From: Dechloromonas denitrificans
Lineage (GTDB): Bacteria > Pseudomonadota > Gammaproteobacteria > Burkholderiales > Rhodocyclaceae
NCBI RefSeq assembly: GCF_020510685.1
Contig: NZ_CP075185.1
Coordinates: forward strand, 930,001 to 994,000
DNA length: 64,000 nt
Direction: 5' to 3'
The position numbers were made by a program, and so were the translations under genes. Of this stretch, positions 59,054 to 64,000 are shown piece by piece (the first letter of the stretch is position 1; every line of letters starts with the position of its first letter). Below the pieces are notes generated by a model. It made no database searches, was not told the DNA's origin, and saw only the letters and a list, made by a program, of their open reading frames with translations.

Positions 59054-60541
59054 TTAGGCCGGCGGAGGGGCGTCGGGATTTTCTTCGAAAATGGCCAGAT
59101 TGCTGGTCGTGCCAAGATTGTCCGAGACGGTGCGGGCGATGTCGTAGCGATGATGCTCCGGGGCGGCGACGACGATCAGATCCGGGGCCAGGCTGGCCAG
59201 GTCGGCGTAGGGGAAGACTGTCACGCCATCGATTTGCTTGCCATGCAGGACGCTGTCGCGGTCGAAGAACCCGACGATCTCGGCCTCCGCCAGTTCCGGG
59301 GCGGCGCGCAGTCGGCGCGCCAAGGTGCAGGCCGGCGCCAGCGCCAGACGTTTTCCGGCCAGCGACAGGGGCTGCCAGTCTTGGCCCGGGGAACGGCCGC
59401 GCAACGGCGCCACCGACAACCTGGCGATTTCGCCGGAACTCGGCGCGCCAGCGGTATCGCGGAAATCGCCCAGTTGAAGATGGGGGGCGGCGAGATTTGT
59501 TGTCTTCCGCAAGCGGGCAATTTCCGCCTTGGCCGCCTCGAGAAGCAGTTTGCCTTGCAGACTGACCACGGCCAGATGTTTTTCCGGGAAGTGGATGGCT
59601 TGCAGCCCATGCTTTTCAAGCATCAGGTAGGTTTTGGCGTAGGCCGCGATATGCCGCGAGTAATCGTGTCCGCCAAAATCGGCACAGTCACCCGGCAGGT
59701 TGCACAGGGGGTCGAAATCGAAGGTCAGCCAGACCTCCTGCGGCCTGATTGCCAGCATGGCGTAGGTGAAGCCGACAACATCGTCGTCGCTACAGTTGTC
59801 CTGGCAGAAGATGTACTTGACCGATAGCTGCCCGCCGCCGAGGTTGCCGGCATGGGCATAACGGGTGATCGTTTCGAGCACATCGGCGTAGCGTTTGCTC
59901 TTCTTGATCTTGTCGTATGAGGACGGTGTGCCGGCGTCGAGAGAGGCGCATACCCAGCGGATCGTTCCCTTGGCCAGTCCGTCATAGACGGATTGCCGAT
60001 AGATCACGGCGTTGGTATAGAGAAAGACACGGATCCGCCGCGAGGCGAAATAATCGATGTAGTCGTCGAAATCCTTGAGCAGCGTCGGTTCGCCGCCGTT
60101 GAAATCGACCGCGGCATCCCAGACGACATCCTCGGGGGCGAACAGCCGGAGGACGGTCAATGCATCGTATTTCGCTTCGGCGAACGAGTCGAACTGGGTG
60201 TAGCCGCAGAAATTGCAGCGCAGGTTGCAGGTCGTGGTCGCCGCCAGGTCGATATGGCCCAATTGGTCGAAACGCACCTCTTCCGGCTTTTTCAGGACGA
60301 CCATGTGGCAGTGCTTGCAGGGCGTTTCGCTGTGGTCGTCGTTCAGCAGATCGAAAATCCACTGCCGCTTTTCGCTGATCATTTCCTTGGTAATTGTCGT
60401 CTTGGCCGCTTCCGCCGCCGTCCAGTAGATCGGTGAGGAAAAGGGGCCAAGCTGGCAGGCGTGAATGCCTTCCTGGCCCAGGCGCAGTCCGCTTTCCAGC
60501 TTGGGGCAGGATTTGACGAGCTTTGGTTGCTGGATGGTCAT
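59054..60541 (-). CDS. Radical SAM protein with C-terminal Rossmann-like module (rSAM 7)
   Basis: A 495-aa protein with a different layout. An N-terminal part has CKHCH near residue 75, which could bind a metal or cluster. The radical SAM domain has CNLRCNFC at 105-112, DFNGGEPTLLKDF and WVCASLDAGTPSSYDKI. From about 393 to 477 it carries the extra module at the C-terminus (KRLALAPACTLARRLRAAPE, GFFDRDSVLHG, PDLIVVAAPEHHRYD), with GxG partly degenerate. Its ATG overlaps the SDR stop by 4 bases. The reaction is unknown. Confidence 0.88.
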   Translation of the reverse strand: MTIQQPKLVKSCPKLESGLRLGQEGIHACQLGPFSSPIYWTAAEAAKTTITKEMISEKRQWIFDLLNDDHSETPCKHCHMVVLKKPEEVRFDQLGHIDLAATTTCNLRCNFCGYTQFDSFAEAKYDALTVLRLFAPEDVVWDAAVDFNGGEPTLLKDFDDYIDYFASRRIRVFLYTNAVIYRQSVYDGLAKGTIRWVCASLDAGTPSSYDKIKKSKRYADVLETITRYAHAGNLGGGQLSVKYIFCQDNCSDDDVVGFTYAMLAIRPQEVWLTFDFDPLCNLPGDCADFGGHDYSRHIAAYAKTYLMLEKHGLQAIHFPEKHLAVVSLQGKLLLEAAKAEIARLRKTTNLAAPHLQLGDFRDTAGAPSSGEIARLSVAPLRGRSPGQDWQPLSLAGKRLALAPACTLARRLRAAPELAEAEIVGFFDRDSVLHGKQIDGVTVFPYADLASLAPDLIVVAAPEHHRYDIARTVSDNLGTTSNLAIFEENPDAPPPA

Positions 60542-61707
60542 GGCGTGGGCCCTATGCGAATTGGTTGTGAGCAGGCGTCAATGAAGAAGGCCTTGCGGAT
60601 TGCCGCTTCCATCGAGAGTCCGCAATAGTCCTGTGCTGAAAACCAGCGGCCATTGACGTCGGCATCGATAAGTGCGCCGAGAAGCGCCCCCGGCAGCACG
60701 CTGCCGACTGCATGCGGCGCCGCGCTACCGCCCATGTCGGTGCGTAGCCAGCCGGGGTCGAGCAGACTGATCATCACGCCGCTTCCCACCAGGTGCGGGG
60801 CGATGTCGTACACGAATTTGTCGAGCGCCGCCTTGCTGCAGGCGTAGGCCATTTCATCCGGGCGGTGCTGGATGCTGCTCGATAGATTGATGACGCGGCC
60901 GAAACCCTGGCTTTTCATTTTGGGAATGATCGCCTGGCTGATCCGGATCGGGGCGATGGCATTGATCGCATAGCAGTCGGCGAAATCCGTGCTGCCCATT
61001 TTCCAGAAACCGTCCGGGCAAGCTGGCGAGATCCCGGCATTGTTGTAGAGCAGGGCAAGCGGTGGGGCGGAACTGGCCAGCCAGTCGCATAGGTGATCAA
61101 GCGCCTGCGGGTCGGCCAGGTCGGCGGCGATGGGGCGGGTTTCAACTCCCATTGCGCCGACGCTTTCGCATGCCCGCCGGGCGCTTTCCTCGGTTTTTCC
61201 GTGGCAGATCAGATTCAGGCCGCGCTGGGCGAGGGCCAGGGCGATCTGCTGGCCGATGCCGCGACTGGCGCCGGTGACCAATGCCCATTGTCCGCGCAGG
61301 TCAAGCGGTGGCGGTGCCGGTTTGGCGGCATCGTCGGGGTCCAGGCGCCGTAGCCTGGAAACCCGATGGTATCCCCGGTCGAAATTCGCCAAATAAATGC
61401 GCTGGTGCCCGAGCGCCCGCAACTGGGCGCTTACCGCTTCGTAGTTGCGGATGCACAGGACAATCGTGGCGTTGCCCGGTATCTGTTCCGGGGGAAGGCA
61501 CCGAACGCTGTGGAAGGATTTTCCCCATTTCGTTGCGGCATTGTCCGACAGCACATCGGGTCGCTGCCCGGCAGCGAGGACGAGCTGGTCGTAACAGGCG
61601 TCGAACAGTACTCCGACACCAAAAAAGCAGAGCGGCTCCGCTGTTTTCGGCATTCGCCAGTATTCGTCCAGGGCTTCCGCTCCCGCCGCGCAGCGCTTGT
61701 CGCTCAT
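60538..61707 (-). CDS. Short-chain dehydrogenase with N-terminal Rossmann-like module
   Basis: With the ATG at 61707, overlapping the upstream stop (ATGA), the product has 389 aa. Residues 25-110 are the extra module (LCFFGVGVLFDACYDQLV, DVLSDNAATK, NATIVLCIRNYEAVS). The classical SDR domain (139-389) has VTGASRGIG, YNNAG, the catalytic Ser and Tyr/Lys in VINLSSSIQHRPDEMAYACS then K, so it should be an active NAD(P)-dependent oxidoreductase, probably on a keto-sugar. Fusion of an SDR to this module is a new combination to me. Confidence 0.88.
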   Translation of the reverse strand: MSDKRCAAGAEALDEYWRMPKTAEPLCFFGVGVLFDACYDQLVLAAGQRPDVLSDNAATKWGKSFHSVRCLPPEQIPGNATIVLCIRNYEAVSAQLRALGHQRIYLANFDRGYHRVSRLRRLDPDDAAKPAPPPLDLRGQWALVTGASRGIGQQIALALAQRGLNLICHGKTEESARRACESVGAMGVETRPIAADLADPQALDHLCDWLASSAPPLALLYNNAGISPACPDGFWKMGSTDFADCYAINAIAPIRISQAIIPKMKSQGFGRVINLSSSIQHRPDEMAYACSKAALDKFVYDIAPHLVGSGVMISLLDPGWLRTDMGGSAAPHAVGSVLPGALLGALIDADVNGRWFSAQDYCGLSMEAAIRKAFFIDACSQPIRIGPTP

Positions 61708-62777
61708 TGCAGCGGCGTGCTTCCCGGTGGCGGATCGTATGAGACCGAGCGGGTCACCAGATTGTCCCGGGTCTCCAGCGCGGCAACGGCTTGTCGTCTT
61801 TCGGCCGGATCGCCGATCGACCAATAGGCGTTCAGTTGGACGCAGACCTCGTTATTCCTGATCTCCGGAAGCAGGGCCATCGAGAGGTCGTGATACCTCC
61901 GGGCGCTGCGCTCGTCGCCGTTGATCAAGGCGCGAACGCTGTAGCGCAAGGCAAGATTGGCGACTTTTTCGATTGACGCGGGAAGCCGCTCGGTAACGTT
62001 ATGATGGTTGTAAAACGATGCCAACTCGGCAAACTGGTGATTGAGCACGTAAGGCCCGATCACTTCCATCATGTTATCCGCAGCCTTGAACGAGTCGTTA
62101 GCCAGATGCAGGCGGTGCAGCAGCAGTGGATCCTTGATGTAGACAATCGGATACTCGCAGCACATGTTGAAGTCCATCATGCGCGTACCGTACCAGCGTG
62201 CGGCCAGTCCGCCGATCACCGTTTTCCCGGTCGTGAAGGTCTTGCGATACATGATTTGCGACACCGCCGGGTTGACTGCCGCCATCATGTAAACGGCGGC
62301 CTGGCTGGGGCCGGGGATTTTGCATGTCTGATTGTAAAAAGGAGCTTCCGCCACGCGTTCGCCGTATTCATCGAGGATGGCGCGGTGAACGATGGTGAAG
62401 CCAACCGCCAGATCATTTTCCATTGCCTCGACGCAGCGCCGTGTGAAGTCGGGCAGTAATGCGTCGTCGGAGCAGAGTTCGACAAAGTATTTACCGCGGG
62501 CGTTGACCCAGCAGTTTCGGAAGTTGGCATCGGTCCCGAAGTTCTGGCGGTTCCTGGCGACGAAAAAGATATCCGGGAACCGCTGCTGGTATTCAAGCGC
62601 GATTGCCCAGGAATCGTCGGTCGAGGCGTTGTCGGAGAAGCAGATTTCGATGTTGTCGTAAGTTTGCGCCAGGATGCTGTCGAAACACTCCCGTAAATAT
62701 CGACCATAGTTGTAGTTGAACACCGTGATGCTGACGAGCGGTGTCTTGGGATCGTTGAGTCGCGGATTCAGGGCCAT
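61704..62777 (-). CDS. Family 2 glycosyltransferase
   Basis: The ATG at 62777 (MALNPRLNDP) gives 357 aa and avoids overlap with the upstream gene. GT-A features: VSITVFNYNYGRYLRECFDS, NIEICFSDNASTDDSW, NFGTDANFRNCWVNARG and CSDD in the DxD position. The C-terminal third (about 250-357) is helical. It probably adds a sugar to the glycan made by this locus. Donor and acceptor are unknown. There is no clear ribosome site before the start. Confidence 0.88.
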   Translation of the reverse strand: MALNPRLNDPKTPLVSITVFNYNYGRYLRECFDSILAQTYDNIEICFSDNASTDDSWAIALEYQQRFPDIFFVARNRQNFGTDANFRNCWVNARGKYFVELCSDDALLPDFTRRCVEAMENDLAVGFTIVHRAILDEYGERVAEAPFYNQTCKIPGPSQAAVYMMAAVNPAVSQIMYRKTFTTGKTVIGGLAARWYGTRMMDFNMCCEYPIVYIKDPLLLHRLHLANDSFKAADNMMEVIGPYVLNHQFAELASFYNHHNVTERLPASIEKVANLALRYSVRALINGDERSARRYHDLSMALLPEIRNNEVCVQLNAYWSIGDPAERRQAVAALETRDNLVTRSVSYDPPPGSTPLQ

Positions 62778-62799
62778 TGGTTTTCGGAGGTTGGGTGAT

Positions 62800-64000
62800 T
62801 CAGGAGCGGTCGCTGCGACGAGCCCGCATCGATGCATCGGAAAGCGGGATGAGCATTTCGTTCTGCAGATTTTCCAGCGTCAGCAGCGGCGACATGTCTT
62901 CCTGCGGCATCGACAGCATCGATCCATCCGGCTGCGGCAGCGCCGCGACCTTGGGCGCCAGGATTTCGTTCGGGATCAGGCACACTTCGATCAGCTTCGG
63001 CCCCGGCGTTGCCAGCCCGATGCGAAGGCCTTCATCCAGGTCGGCGGCATCCGCGATGCGCTTGAAGGGCAGGCCGTAGGTGTGCGCCACTTTCTCCAGA
63101 TCCGGCAGCATCAGTCCGGCTTCCGGCCCGGTCCCGATGTAACGCTCAGAAAAATAGTTGCGCTGTGTGTTGCGGATCGATGCATAGCCGCCGTTGTTCA
63201 TGATGATCAAGGTGATCGGCAGGTTTTGGGCGACCAGCGTCGCCAGTTCCTGCAGGTTGAGTTGCAGGCTGCCGTCGCTCTCGACCGCGACCATCGGCTT
63301 GCCGCCGTTGGCCAGGCAGGCGCCGATGGCGGCGGGCAGACCATAGCCCATCGAGCCGAGTCCGGAGGTCAGGAAGACGCGCTGTCCAGGCTTGTTCCGG
63401 AATACCGTGTAGAACACTTCCACCGCCAGCCCGGAGCTGCCGGTGCTGACCAGCGTATCGGGCGGAATGGCGTCCGACAATGCGGAAACGAAATGGTAAT
63501 GATTGATCGGTCCGTTGCCTGGAAAGGCGGCGCCATCGTTCACCGGGTAGCGCCGCTTCCAGTCGACGCACCGGGCGATCCACGGCTTGGTGTCCGGGGT
63601 ATTGGCCGGCAGCGGCTGACCGGCCAGGGTCTCGATCAGGATCTTGGCGTCGGCGACGATGGACAGGCTGATGTCCATGTCCAGCTTGGCGATTTCGTTG
63701 GCGTCGACGTCGCAGACCACTTTCTTCGCCGCGCGGGCAAAGCCGCGCGGATTGTAGGCGGTAATGATGTTGTCGAGGCGGCAGCCGATGCTGATCAGCA
63801 GGTCGCAGTTCTGTACCGCGAAGTTGGCGCCGCGCAACGCCACCACGCCGGGGCGGCCAACGCACAGCGGGTGATCCCAAGGCAGCAGGTCAAGCGCATT
63901 CCAGGTTGTTGCGACGGGAATCTGCAGGCGCTCCGCCAGTCCGGCGAAGTCCTGCGCCGCGCCGGCCAGGCGAACGCCGTGGCCGGCCAGCAGCAGCGGA
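62800..64000 (-). CDS. ThDP-dependent acetolactate synthase-like enzyme (partial)
   Basis: The 3' part of a thiamine-diphosphate enzyme; the frame stays open to the right edge, so the 5' end is outside the window. Visible are the central domain (PWDHPLCVGRPGVVALRGAN, LLISIGCRLDNI) and the C-terminal ThDP-binding domain (GLGSMGYGLPAAIGACLANG, VESDGSLQLNLQELATLV, IMNNGGYASIRNTQ). The usual GDGS reads SDGS. In sugar loci such enzymes (for example YerE of yersiniose biosynthesis) add a two-carbon branch to a keto-sugar. A housekeeping acetolactate synthase is less likely in this setting. Confidence 0.85.
   Translation of the reverse strand, partial: PLLLAGHGVRLAGAAQDFAGLAERLQIPVATTWNALDLLPWDHPLCVGRPGVVALRGANFAVQNCDLLISIGCRLDNIITAYNPRGFARAAKKVVCDVDANEIAKLDMDISLSIVADAKILIETLAGQPLPANTPDTKPWIARCVDWKRRYPVNDGAAFPGNGPINHYHFVSALSDAIPPDTLVSTGSSGLAVEVFYTVFRNKPGQRVFLTSGLGSMGYGLPAAIGACLANGGKPMVAVESDGSLQLNLQELATLVAQNLPITLIIMNNGGYASIRNTQRNYFSERYIGTGPEAGLMLPDLEKVAHTYGLPFKRIADAADLDEGLRIGLATPGPKLIEVCLIPNEILAPKVAALPQPDGSMLSMPQEDMSPLLTLENLQNEMLIPLSDASMRARRSDRS

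Overview
The window is a gene-dense, roughly 60% GC bacterial chromosome segment with no tRNA, rRNA, CRISPR array, insertion sequence or prophage gene that I can recognise. The flagellar gene set, the fliF-to-fliR order, an FlrB/FlrC (FleS/FleR)-type two-component pair and sigma54/sigma28-like promoters point to a polar-flagellated Gram-negative. A betaproteobacterium of the Rhodocyclaceae type (Dechloromonas/Azonexus-like) is my best guess from gene content alone; no database search was possible.

Region 1 (1-9414, + strand) is a rod/hook/ring operon: the last codons of flgD, then flgE, flgF, flgG, flgH, flgI, flgJ, flgK and flgL, plus a small lipoprotein gene coupled to flgL. Region 2 (9411-20186, - strand) holds the switch, export gate and basal body genes, read from fliF: fliF, fliG, fliH, fliI, fliJ, fliK, fliL, fliM, fliN, fliO, fliP, fliQ, fliR. 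A good sigma54-type element lies upstream of fliK. Region 3 (20292-23221, +) encodes a histidine kinase and a sigma54 activator, followed by a sigma54-type promoter and fliE. Region 4 (23218-28776, -) is the late filament block: flagellin under a sigma28-type promoter and closed by a terminator, then flaG, fliD, fliS, a fliT-like chaperone, a second FliK-like gene, fhlB and a PilZ/YcgR-type brake.

Region 5 (29159-38617, +) has an FkbM methyltransferase and two giant proteins of 1287 and about 1570 aa. Each is built TPR-OGT-TPR-OGT with GT41 (SPINDLY/OGT-like) catalytic modules. Their catalytic halves are nearly identical at the DNA level while most of their TPR arrays differ.

Region 6 (38620-64000, -) is a tightly packed series of 19 genes running off the right edge. 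It contains seven radical SAM enzymes (one of the B12-binding type with a C-terminal TPR), three FkbM methyltransferases, one class I methyltransferase, three glycosyltransferases including a 1216-aa multi-domain one, an SDR, an epimerase-like protein, a GDP-mannose-hydrolase-like NUDIX protein, an unknown protein and a ThDP (acetolactate-synthase-like) enzyme. Many neighbours overlap by 4 nt (ATGA), which suggests one transcript.

The most interesting observation is that eight proteins of Region 6 from four catalytic classes (radical SAM, FkbM, class I methyltransferase, SDR) each carry what looks like the same extra domain of about 90 residues, a small Rossmann-like GxGxxG module, at the N- or C-terminus. 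I infer a set of sugar-modifying enzymes that share a docking or substrate-handle domain and feed a glycan to the double-headed OGTs, with the neighbouring short flagellin (242 aa) as the obvious candidate acceptor. The link to flagellin rests on position and on the known TPR-containing flagellin glycosyltransferase FlmG of Caulobacter; it is not proven by sequence.
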